Assembly: GCF_004801405.1 (NCBI RefSeq)
Contig: NZ_SSOB01000031.1
Span: forward strand, 32,049 to 96,048
Length of the DNA stretch: 64,000 nucleotides
Direction of reading: 5' to 3'
DNA from: Cohnella fermenti
Lineage (GTDB): Bacteria; Bacillota; Bacilli; Paenibacillales; Paenibacillaceae
The stretch's first letter is position 1; each line of letters begins with the position of its first letter. The notes beneath the pieces were generated by a model. The model was not told where the DNA came from. It saw only the letters and a list, made by a program, of their open reading frames with translations, and did not search any database. Position numbers and translations under genes: made by a program. Shown here in pieces: positions 28,212 through 35,930 of this stretch.

Positions 28212-28952
28212 CTACCCATTGCGGAATGTGCCCGGCGTTCTTCCTGTCAGTTGTTTAAAAACGAGCATAAAGTGCTTCGGGCTCTGATAGCCGCACAGAC
28301 CGGCGATGTCGTAGATCTTGAGCGTCGTGTTCAGCAGCAGGTACTTGGCCCGTTCGATTCTTGCTTGCGCGATATAATCGGAGATGGCCGTCTGCGTTCG
28401 CTGCTTGAATAGATGACTGATATAAGCGGGGTGAAGATGAACGTGCTCGGCCAAGCTCTGCAGCGTCAGATCGCCGTTCAGATTGTCCGCGATGTACGAT
28501 TTGATCATGGAGATGGCCTGGCTGTCACTGTTCGTCTGCGATACCGTTCGGCAGGGCTCGGGCGTCTGTACGGATGACGGTGCCGCTTGCTGCCCGAGCA
28601 GGCGCTCCAGCGTCAGCAGGAACGCCCTGCGATTGACGGGCTTCAACATGAATTCGTTGACGCCAATCCGAATCGCCTGCTGAGCATATTCGAATTCCCC
28701 GTAGCCGCTGAGAATCATGACGGGAACGTTGGGATGGAGAGCCCGGGCTTTGCCCAGGAAGGTCAGGCCGTCCATCTCGCGCATTCGGATGTCGCTGATA
28801 ATCAGATCGGGCAAGCTCGAATACAGATGCTCGAGCGCTTCTCTGCCGTTCTCCTTCTCGGTGACCGCGATATCGCCGGGCAAGGCCGACACAAGCTGAA
28901 CGATCCCTTTGCGAATGATTTCTTCGTCCTCGACAACCAATATTTTGCGCAA
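28212..28952 (-). CDS. Response regulator with AraC-type DNA-binding domain (YesN-like)
   Basis: Two-component response regulator of 246 residues. The receiver domain (1-120) has VVEDEE, phospho-acceptor Asp in DLIISDIRM and Lys in FMLKPVN. After a linker come two AraC helix-turn-helix units (LQSLAEHVHLHPAYISHLFK and IYDIAGLCGYQSPKHFMLVF). The start is TTG at 28952 with GAAGGGA upstream, one base after the stop of the kinase gene, so they are co-transcribed. The likely target is the divergent ABC importer at 30969. Confidence 0.92.
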   Translation of the reverse strand: MRKILVVEDEEIIRKGIVQLVSALPGDIAVTEKENGREALEHLYSSLPDLIISDIRMREMDGLTFLGKARALHPNVPVMILSGYGEFEYAQQAIRIGVNEFMLKPVNRRAFLLTLERLLGQQAAPSSVQTPEPCRTVSQTNSDSQAISMIKSYIADNLNGDLTLQSLAEHVHLHPAYISHLFKQRTQTAISDYIAQARIERAKYLLLNTTLKIYDIAGLCGYQSPKHFMLVFKQLTGRTPGTFRNG

Positions 28953-28953
28953 A

Positions 28954-30786
28954 TTAATTCCCTTCCTCTCTTAGTGGCAGCAAGATGGAGAAACAGGCTC
29001 CGTTCCCTGGCTCCGATTCCACATGCAGTCCGTAGGCTTGTCCGTACAGAAGCTTGAGCCGCCGATTGAGATTGCGCAGGGCGACTCCGTTCCGCTTGTT
29101 GTCCTCCCCTAAGCCTACCGGGTGACGCTCCGGCTCTTCCAGCAGGGCTCTCAGTCGTTCAAGCGAGCTCTTGCTCATGCCTCGGCCATTGTCGCGTACG
29201 GTCAAGCGAAGATGGCGATTATCGCTGTCTGCGTCGATCCATACGGTGCCTCCTTGAGGCAGATCTTCAATGCCATGGTTGATCGCGTTCTCGATGAGCG
29301 GCTGCAGCAGCAGCTTGGGAACGCGGAGATGACCAAGAGAAGGATCGGTGTTAAGAATGGAGCTCAAGCGGGGGCCGAACCGCAATTGCTGAATATAGAT
29401 GTAGGACTCGATGAAGGCCAGCTCCATATGCAACGGAACGAGTTTGGATCGGACATCGATCGTGTAGTGCAGAAGACTGCCCAAGGCGGATATCATATCC
29501 GAAATATCGTATTGTTGCTGTTGGATAGCCTTCATGTTGATCGATTCCAGTGAATTGTACATAAAGTGAGGATTCATCTGGCTTAGCAGCGCTGCAATCT
29601 CGGCATCCCGCTCCCGGCTCCCGATCTCGTAAACCTCCCCCATGAGTCGTTCGATCTCGGTCGACATCCGGTTGAAGCCTCTTGCGAGTTGTCCGAATTC
29701 ATCGCGGCTAGTCGCAGGCAGCCGCTGCATAAAGTCTCCTTGTTGAACGCGCTTCATTTTGTTGCGCAGTTCGATGAGAGGGCGGCCGATATGCTTGGAC
29801 AAGACGAAGGCCGACAATGTCGCCGCCAGCAGACAAGCCCCTCCTATCCAGAGCGAGAGCTTCCGCAGAGGCAACGTCTCCTGGATGAGAATGCGGCGAG
29901 GGATGAGGCTTACGACCTTCAGTCCCGTCTTGCTTGAGACGTTGGTAACGATCAGGTAGGGCGTTCCTCCCAGCTTCGTCTTCGCTGCGCCGTTGCCTGT
30001 TGTCCATGCAGGCTCCTGCGGCAAATCCTCGGGAGTTGCCCGCAGCTTCTCGGTATTCTGCTGATAGAACAGCTCGTTGTCGGCGTTAAGGATAAACAAG
30101 CTGCCGATCTCATCGTATTTGAAGCCTTCTGCAACCTGGCTGAAGACATCCAACCTGAAGTCCACCTTGACGATGCCAAGCTTCTCCATGCTGCCCGGCT
30201 CGATGATGACCTTCGCCAACGATACATAAGGCTTGGGTGTCGTCTCAAGCAGATAGTCCGGATAATGCTGGGGAATCTCCAGCCATTCTCCGTTCGCTTC
30301 CGCAACATGGCGGTACCAGACCTGATTGCCTCCCGAATAATGGGACTTGATCAGGTAAGGATCCATATCCGTGAAAATATCGCCGTTATTCGTTATAAAG
30401 TGGATACCGCGTATCTCCGGTCGGAAGATGGACGAACCGGCCAAATAATGGAACATTTGAGAACGTTCTTGCGAGGTGGGGTGAATACCGGCGTTGGCGG
30501 GGTCTCCGTACCTCTTGAGCAAGCGGACGATCTCGGGATTGTACAGGGGAAGCAGGGACAGCTTCTGCTTCTCTTCGGTAAAGATCTTATCGATGCTGGC
30601 GTTGATTTGGCCGACGATCTGTACGGCGTAATCGGTGGTTCTGCGCTCGATGGTGCCCGAGAATTCCAGAAACGTGACAATGCCTTGAACGCTGAGGGGC
30701 ACGGAGATGAGCAGCACAAATATGATCAGTATCTTGGAGGAAAGTGTTAAATAGCGATGCCGTAGTGCAGAGAATAATGTGTTCAT
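28954..30786 (-). CDS. Sensor histidine kinase (YesM/LytS type)
   Basis: Membrane sensor of 610 residues. There is a first membrane helix (about 17-38, ILIIFVLLISVPLSVQGIV), an extracytoplasmic dCache-like domain (about 40-290), a second helix (LWIGGACLLAATLSAFVLS), HAMP, a His_kinase domain with phospho-His in SQMNPHFMYNSLESI, and a HATPase domain (LLLQPLIENAINHGIE, VRDNGRGMS). The ATG at 30786 has AAGGGG 11 bases upstream; the frame is open 33 codons further but without a ribosome site. It partners the AraC-type regulator just downstream and is divergent from the importer it probably controls. Confidence 0.92.
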   Translation of the reverse strand: MNTLFSALRHRYLTLSSKILIIFVLLISVPLSVQGIVTFLEFSGTIERRTTDYAVQIVGQINASIDKIFTEEKQKLSLLPLYNPEIVRLLKRYGDPANAGIHPTSQERSQMFHYLAGSSIFRPEIRGIHFITNNGDIFTDMDPYLIKSHYSGGNQVWYRHVAEANGEWLEIPQHYPDYLLETTPKPYVSLAKVIIEPGSMEKLGIVKVDFRLDVFSQVAEGFKYDEIGSLFILNADNELFYQQNTEKLRATPEDLPQEPAWTTGNGAAKTKLGGTPYLIVTNVSSKTGLKVVSLIPRRILIQETLPLRKLSLWIGGACLLAATLSAFVLSKHIGRPLIELRNKMKRVQQGDFMQRLPATSRDEFGQLARGFNRMSTEIERLMGEVYEIGSRERDAEIAALLSQMNPHFMYNSLESINMKAIQQQQYDISDMISALGSLLHYTIDVRSKLVPLHMELAFIESYIYIQQLRFGPRLSSILNTDPSLGHLRVPKLLLQPLIENAINHGIEDLPQGGTVWIDADSDNRHLRLTVRDNGRGMSKSSLERLRALLEEPERHPVGLGEDNKRNGVALRNLNRRLKLLYGQAYGLHVESEPGNGACFSILLPLREEGN

Positions 30787-30910
30787 TGACGGTCTCGCCC
30801 CTTTGTGCAGCGCTTTCAAATTGATCTTATCACTTCCGATATTAAACACAATAGAATCGAAAAGGTTATAAAAATATCGAACCAAATCTTAAAACGGCGT
30901 CCTTATAACG

Positions 30911-30932
30911 TGAAAGCGAATTCAACTATACT
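30911..30932 (+). promoter_or_regulatory. Perfect cre site overlapping the importer promoter
   Basis: TGAAAGCGAATTCA at 30911-30924 fits the CcpA consensus TGNAANCGNWWNCA at every position. A -10-like TATACT lies at 30927-30932 and no good -35 is present, as expected for a promoter needing an activator (the AraC-type regulator) and repressed by CcpA. Confidence 0.65.
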
Positions 30933-30968
30933 GATTGCAGATTCAAAACAGAAAGGGAGACAGCAACC

Positions 30969-32321
30969 ATGAAAAAGACAATGGCAACATCACTGGTGCT
31001 GACGACCATAGCGGTTGTCGGCGCCGGCTGCGGCAGCAATGGGGAAGGGGGAAAGGAGGCAACTCCCGCTGCGGCCTCCGTGGAGGCGAGCGGCGCACCA
31101 TCGGCATCAGCCGGAACGGAGAAGGTAGAACTGACGTTCTATTATCCGATTCAGGTAGGCGGCCCACTGACCGCTACGATCGAGAGCATGGCCGAGCAGT
31201 TCACGAAGGAGAATCCGAACATCGTTGTCAAGCCCGTCTATACCGGCTCCTACGGAGATACGACGCTCAAGACGCAGGCGGCCGTTGCCGGAGGCAATTC
31301 GCCGGACGTAGCGGTGCTTCTCGCAGCCGATCTGTTCAGCTTTATGGATATGGACTCGATTGTTCCGTTGGACGAATTTATCGCACAGGATGGAGACGAC
31401 GGATTCCTTGACGACTTCTATCCGGCGTTCCTGGAGAATTCCCAGGTTGAGGGCAAGACATACAGCCTGCCCTTCCAGAGGAGCACCGTTGTACTCTACT
31501 ACAACAAGGATGCCTTCAAGGAGGTCGGACTCGATCCGGAACAGCCTCCGGCCACTTGGGACGAGTTGGCGAAGTCGGCCAAGCAACTAACGAATGAGGA
31601 CCGCTGGGGAATTGAGATTCCATCCTCCGCCCCAACCTCGGCTACATGGATGTTCTCCGGGTTCGCGATCCAGAACGGGAAGAATCTGATGAGCCAGGAC
31701 GGGAAGGAAGTCTACTTCGATACCCCGGAGAATGAAGAAGCGCTTCAATTCTGGGTCGATCTGTCGAAGAAGGACAAGGCGATGCCGGAAAATGTTATCG
31801 AGTGGGCGACGACGCCATCCGACTTCCTGGAGCAGAAGACGGCGATGATGTTCCATACGACCGGCAATCTGGCGAACATTCGGCAGAACGCCAAATTTGA
31901 CTTCGGCGTTGCCATGCTTCCGCAGAACAAGCAGTTCGGGAGCCCGACGGGCGGAGGCAATCTGTACATCTTCAAAGACATCGGCAAGGAACGGCAGGAA
32001 GCGGCCTGGAAGTTCGTCAAGTTCATGACGGACCCCGAGCGCGCGGCGCAGTGGAGTATCGACACCGGGTATGTAGGCGTCCGAAAGTCGTCGTATGAGA
32101 CCGAGGCGATGAAGCAGTATACGGAACAATTCCCTGCCGCGCTTGTAGCGCGCGATCAACTGGCTTATGCCAAAGGCGAGCTGTCGACGCATAACAACGG
32201 CAAGGTGACAGCGGCCCTGAACGATGCCATTCAGGCGGCGCTATACGGCAAGGTTACTCCGGCCGAAGCGTTGAAGGGCGCTCAGACGGAGGCCGACAAG
32301 GCATTGGCTTCGTTTAAATAA
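30969..32321 (+). CDS. Sugar ABC transporter substrate-binding lipoprotein
   Basis: Receptor of the second importer, 450 residues. Lipobox GAGC with C21, then an Ala/Ser/Gly-rich linker and a family 1 binding fold (VELTFYYPIQVGGPLTATIE, NIVVKPVYTGSYGDTTLKTQ, YSLPFQRSTVVLYYNKDAF). GGGAGA precedes the ATG. Divergent from the YesMN pair and followed by a hairpin that may make it more abundant than the permeases. Confidence 0.94.
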   Translation: MKKTMATSLVLTTIAVVGAGCGSNGEGGKEATPAAASVEASGAPSASAGTEKVELTFYYPIQVGGPLTATIESMAEQFTKENPNIVVKPVYTGSYGDTTLKTQAAVAGGNSPDVAVLLAADLFSFMDMDSIVPLDEFIAQDGDDGFLDDFYPAFLENSQVEGKTYSLPFQRSTVVLYYNKDAFKEVGLDPEQPPATWDELAKSAKQLTNEDRWGIEIPSSAPTSATWMFSGFAIQNGKNLMSQDGKEVYFDTPENEEALQFWVDLSKKDKAMPENVIEWATTPSDFLEQKTAMMFHTTGNLANIRQNAKFDFGVAMLPQNKQFGSPTGGGNLYIFKDIGKERQEAAWKFVKFMTDPERAAQWSIDTGYVGVRKSSYETEAMKQYTEQFPAALVARDQLAYAKGELSTHNNGKVTAALNDAIQAALYGKVTPAEALKGAQTEADKALASFK

Positions 32322-32326
32322 TCGGC

Positions 32327-32360
32327 GAGCGCTTGCCCGCTTAACGCGCGGGCGGCGCTC
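32327..32360 (+). terminator. Intercistronic hairpin after the binding protein gene
   Basis: GAGCGC/GCGCTC and GCCCGC/GCGGGC pair with a small bulge. There is no T-tract; this is typical of attenuation or message stabilisation between a binding protein and its permeases. Confidence 0.55.
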
Positions 32361-32398
32361 CGGTTTAATGCTTAAGGATCTGGAATGGAGGATTTATC

Positions 32399-33289
32399 AT
32401 GGCGGGCTCGCTTGGCAAGAGATGGAGATCGGAAGTGTTCGCTTGGGGATTGCTGGCCCCGTCTCTGCTATTTTTGGCTGTGTTCACGTTTTACCCCATT
32501 TGGATTACCGGCGTACAGAGTTTCTATACCAAGAATCTGGCCGTACGGGAGCCCGTGTTTGCCGGGGCGGACAACTATTCGCAATTATTCTCAGATTCAT
32601 TGTTCCATAAAGTGCTGATCAACAACTTCTGGTACATGCTCGGAACCGTTCCGGGTGCGCTGGCGCTCGGTTTGATCTTCGCTCTGTTCGCGAATCGGGC
32701 GCTTAAGCTTCGCGGATTCGTTCGCGTCTCCTTCTTCTATCCGAATGTAATTCCGATGATCGCTTTGGCCAACGTATGGCTGTTCATTTATACACCCGAA
32801 TACGGTCTGCTCAGCCGATTGACGGATATGATCGGTGCGGGGCATACAGCCTGGCTGGGCTCCGAGAAGTGGGTCATGCCGGCGCTTGTTGTCATGATGG
32901 TGTGGAAGGAAGCCGGCTATTTTATGATCTTCTATCTGGCGGGACTTCAGAATATTCCGAACGATTTGTACGAAGCGGCGCAGGTTGACGGCGTGGGCAA
33001 ATGGCGGGTTTTCTGGAGAATCACCTTCCCCTTGCTAATGCCGACAACGTTGTTCGTGTTGGTTGTCGCGCTAACGAACGCCTTCAAGACGATCGACCAG
33101 CTATTTATCATGACGCAGGGCGGACCGAACAATGCCAGCAATCTTCTGCTCTACTACATTTATCAACAGGCATTCTCTTATTGGGACTTCGGAGCCGCGG
33201 CGGCTGCCACAATCGTTATGATAGCATTCATGCTTCTTATTACCGTCCTCCAGTTCGTCGGAATGGACAGGAAGATTCACTACAGATAG
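32399..33289 (+). CDS. Carbohydrate ABC transporter permease (MalF/UgpA type)
   Basis: Membrane subunit, 296 residues, about six helices, EAA loop EAAQVDGVGKWRVFW near 195, and the conserved ...TQGGPNNAS segment near 240. ATG follows GGAGGATTTATC. Partner of the binding protein upstream and the permease 14 bases downstream. Confidence 0.93.
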   Translation: MAGSLGKRWRSEVFAWGLLAPSLLFLAVFTFYPIWITGVQSFYTKNLAVREPVFAGADNYSQLFSDSLFHKVLINNFWYMLGTVPGALALGLIFALFANRALKLRGFVRVSFFYPNVIPMIALANVWLFIYTPEYGLLSRLTDMIGAGHTAWLGSEKWVMPALVVMMVWKEAGYFMIFYLAGLQNIPNDLYEAAQVDGVGKWRVFWRITFPLLMPTTLFVLVVALTNAFKTIDQLFIMTQGGPNNASNLLLYYIYQQAFSYWDFGAAAAATIVMIAFMLLITVLQFVGMDRKIHYR

Positions 33290-33303
33290 GAGGCGGGGAG
33301 CCT

Positions 33304-34116
33304 ATGGCGCTCTTGAGGAAAGTAGGTTTATCTGCCGTCATTTATGCCATTGCGATCCTCTGGGCCATCCCTCTGGTATGGGTCGTATACATGGCGTTTC
33401 GCCCGCAGAGCCTGTCGTTGTCGTCCGGAATCAGCTTGCACTTTACGTTCGATAATTTGAAGTGTGTCTGGGAAGCTGCGCCTTTTCTTGTCTACTTCAC
33501 GAATACATTAATTATTGTTATCGGCATCTTCGCGGTACAGATGGTCACCGTGACCATGGCCGCCTACGCATTCGCGCGGTTGGCCTTTGCGGGCAAAACA
33601 ATCGTATTCCTCGTCTTTCTTGTACAGATCATGATTCCGGTCGATGTGCTGATCTTCCCGGAATATATGGTGCTGAAGGAATTGTCGCTGCTGGATACGA
33701 AGCTTGGAATCATGATTCCATACTTCGGCTCGGCGTTGGGTATTTTCCTCATGCGTCAGCATTTTATGACCATTCCCGCCGATCTTGAGGAGGCGGCGCA
33801 GATGGAAGGGGCAACCAAGTGGCGAATTCTGTGGACGATTTATTTCCCGCTGGCTCGTCCGGCGCTGCTGTCCTTCGGACTCGTATCGGTCAGTTACCAC
33901 TGGAACAATTTTGTCTGGCCGCTGATTGTAACGAATTCGGTGGAGAATCGTCCTTTGACCGTCGGGCTGGCCTTGTTCGCCAAGGCGGCGGAGACGGGGG
34001 CGCAGTGGTCGGTTACGACGGCCGCGACATTGCTCGTTATCGCTCCTCTGCTGATCGGCTTCCTGTTTTTCCAACGGAAATTTATTAACAGCTTCGTCAG
34101 TTCGGGCGTCAAGTAA
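33304..34116 (+). CDS. Carbohydrate ABC transporter permease (MalG/UgpE type)
   Basis: Second membrane subunit, 270 residues, six helices, EAA loop EAAQMEGATKWRILW near 158, end FQRKFINSFVSSGVK. The ATG at 33304 is preceded by AGGAGGCGGGGAG. The frame is open upstream, but that part is a shadow of the first permease. Confidence 0.92.
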   Translation: MALLRKVGLSAVIYAIAILWAIPLVWVVYMAFRPQSLSLSSGISLHFTFDNLKCVWEAAPFLVYFTNTLIIVIGIFAVQMVTVTMAAYAFARLAFAGKTIVFLVFLVQIMIPVDVLIFPEYMVLKELSLLDTKLGIMIPYFGSALGIFLMRQHFMTIPADLEEAAQMEGATKWRILWTIYFPLARPALLSFGLVSVSYHWNNFVWPLIVTNSVENRPLTVGLALFAKAAETGAQWSVTTAATLLVIAPLLIGFLFFQRKFINSFVSSGVK

Positions 34117-34127
34117 GGAGGAAGAGC

Positions 34128-35012
34128 ATGACAGATCAAGTGCAAAGCCGATATGGCATATCGACCTTGACCCGGATCGGCCAACCGTTGGAGACGGCGC
34201 TGCAGCGGCTTGCCGAAGCGGGCTGGCGTCGACTGGAGATTATGGTCGAAGACGGTCACAGGGAATTGCTGGATTGGAGCGAAGAGCGATTAGGCGAGCT
34301 TGAACGATGGGGCGAACGACAGGGAATCGCCTGGTCGATGCATGCCCCGATCCACGGGGTAAACTCCTGCTCCTCCGATCCGTCGGAAGTCGAGGCGGGA
34401 CTTGCGCTGCTCAAGCGAGCGATTGCCATTGCGAACAGGTTGGGAGCGTCCTATGTCGTGATGCATCCGGGAGAATACGATCGCCCGATCCCGGACCCGG
34501 CAAGCGATCCGAACGGATATGCGGAAGCCCGGGCGGACTGTGTTGCGCGTTGCGCATCTTATCTGCGGAGGCTGATCGGCGAGACGGGCGGCGAGGAAGG
34601 GAATCCGCTTGCGCTGGAGAACGTGCCGCCGCGTCCCGATCGCTTCGGCTGGGACTGCGCGTTCCTGGCCGACGCGATTGCCGCTTCGGGCACTTCCCGT
34701 GTGAGGATTCTGTTTGACATCGGACATGCCCATCTGTGCGGAGAGGGGCACGTTATGAACGAGCTGCGCAAGCATGAGAGGCTGCTGCTGGGCATGCACA
34801 TCAGCGACAATCGCGGGATGAAGGATGAGCATCTCGCCGTTGGACGCGGGACCATTCCTTATGAAGGGATCGTTGCTGCGCTCGGCAAGGCCGGCGATCG
34901 AATCGCCTGGGTGCTCGAGACGGGAAGCGAAGCAGCGGCCTCCGAATCCCTCGAGCTTCTGGACAATTGGCGAACATTGCATTCCGCCCGAGGCCGGGCG
35001 AAGGAAGAATGA
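34128..35012 (+). CDS. Sugar phosphate isomerase/epimerase-like TIM barrel protein
   Basis: Xylose-isomerase-like (AP endonuclease 2) fold, 294 residues. Probable metal-binding positions are His and Glu in SMHAPIHGVNS, VVMHPGEYD, PLALENVPP, ILFDIGHAH, MHISDN and WVLETGS, spread along the barrel as in the family. It is the last sugar gene of the importer operon, starting 11 bases after the permease, and may convert the imported sugar. The exact reaction cannot be read from sequence. Confidence 0.85.
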   Translation: MTDQVQSRYGISTLTRIGQPLETALQRLAEAGWRRLEIMVEDGHRELLDWSEERLGELERWGERQGIAWSMHAPIHGVNSCSSDPSEVEAGLALLKRAIAIANRLGASYVVMHPGEYDRPIPDPASDPNGYAEARADCVARCASYLRRLIGETGGEEGNPLALENVPPRPDRFGWDCAFLADAIAASGTSRVRILFDIGHAHLCGEGHVMNELRKHERLLLGMHISDNRGMKDEHLAVGRGTIPYEGIVAALGKAGDRIAWVLETGSEAAASESLELLDNWRTLHSARGRAKEE

Positions 35013-35725
35013 CGTTGCCGGCCGATCATCCGGAATTGTGGCACATCTCCGCATACGAGCTAAGCTTTCGAATCTTTATCTCCATCGTGCTGGGGGGCAT
35101 TATCGGTCTGGAGAGAGAACGCGGCCAGCACCCGGCCGGGTTCCGCACGCACATTCTCGTGTGCGTCGGCTCTGCGCTCATTACATTGACTTCGATCTAC
35201 GGATTTGCGCAGTTTGCCTACGAGACCAATGTCCGCATGGATCCGGCCCGGTTGGCCGCGCAGATTGTAAGCGGAATCGGATTCCTTGGCGCGGGCACGA
35301 TCATGCGGCACGGCGGCAATGTCTCGGGGCTTACAACGGCCGCATCTCTGTGGGTTGTCGCCGCGATTGGCATTGGGACGGGGGCGGGCTTCTATTATGC
35401 GTCGGCGCTCACCACTATTATCGTCTTCGTCAGTCTCTTCGCGTTAAACATTATGGAGAAGAAGTGGCTGAGCGCGGGCCGCCGAGAAGAATACTCGATT
35501 CAATTGGCGGAGGACCGGGACATCGAGCCGCTGCTCCGGCTCCTGTCCGAGGAGCGCATCGCGATTCATTCCATGACCGTGGAGCGCAGCGGCGGGAGCG
35601 CGGGCGTTCGAATTCATTTTATTGTCAAGAACGGCAAGAGAGGGATCAGGGAGAAGATGGCTTCGTTGCTTGCGGGCAGGCCGGGCTTGCTGAATGTGGA
35701 AGTGAACCGTTCCGTGTCTCCCTGA
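35009..35725 (+). CDS. MgtC/SapB-family membrane protein
   Basis: Inner-membrane protein of 238 residues. The N-terminal family core has LGGIIGLERERGQHPAGFRT, ILVCVGSALITL, GIGFLGAGTIM and LTTAASLWVVAAIGIGTGAG with about four to five helices; a soluble C-terminal ACT-like domain (about 155-235) follows. The family is linked to magnesium limitation and envelope ATPase control, though its own transport role is doubtful. ATG at 35009 overlaps the stop of the TIM-barrel gene (ATGA). Confidence 0.9.
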   Translation: MTLPADHPELWHISAYELSFRIFISIVLGGIIGLERERGQHPAGFRTHILVCVGSALITLTSIYGFAQFAYETNVRMDPARLAAQIVSGIGFLGAGTIMRHGGNVSGLTTAASLWVVAAIGIGTGAGFYYASALTTIIVFVSLFALNIMEKKWLSAGRREEYSIQLAEDRDIEPLLRLLSEERIAIHSMTVERSGGSAGVRIHFIVKNGKRGIREKMASLLAGRPGLLNVEVNRSVSP

Positions 35726-35735
35726 CCTCCGAGGG

Positions 35736-35773
35736 CAAGCAACGATTGCCGACCGGTTGTCGATCGTTGCTTG
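35736..35773 (+). terminator. Hairpin after the MgtC-family gene
   Basis: An 11-bp perfect stem (35736-35746 with 35763-35773), nine bases after the stop. The following CTGTCTG is a poor U-tract. Confidence 0.55.
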
Positions 35774-35930
35774 CTGTCTGGATGAGTTGGGAGTCGGGGA
35801 AGCGCAGGAGAGGAGGCGGTGCGACGGCGACAAGACGAATGGGGAAAAGGATGTTGTCAATGCCTGCGGAGAAATGGAGCAATTGAAGTTGGGCGGAGAA
35901 ACGATTAAGAAGAGCAGGGAGGGCTATTAT

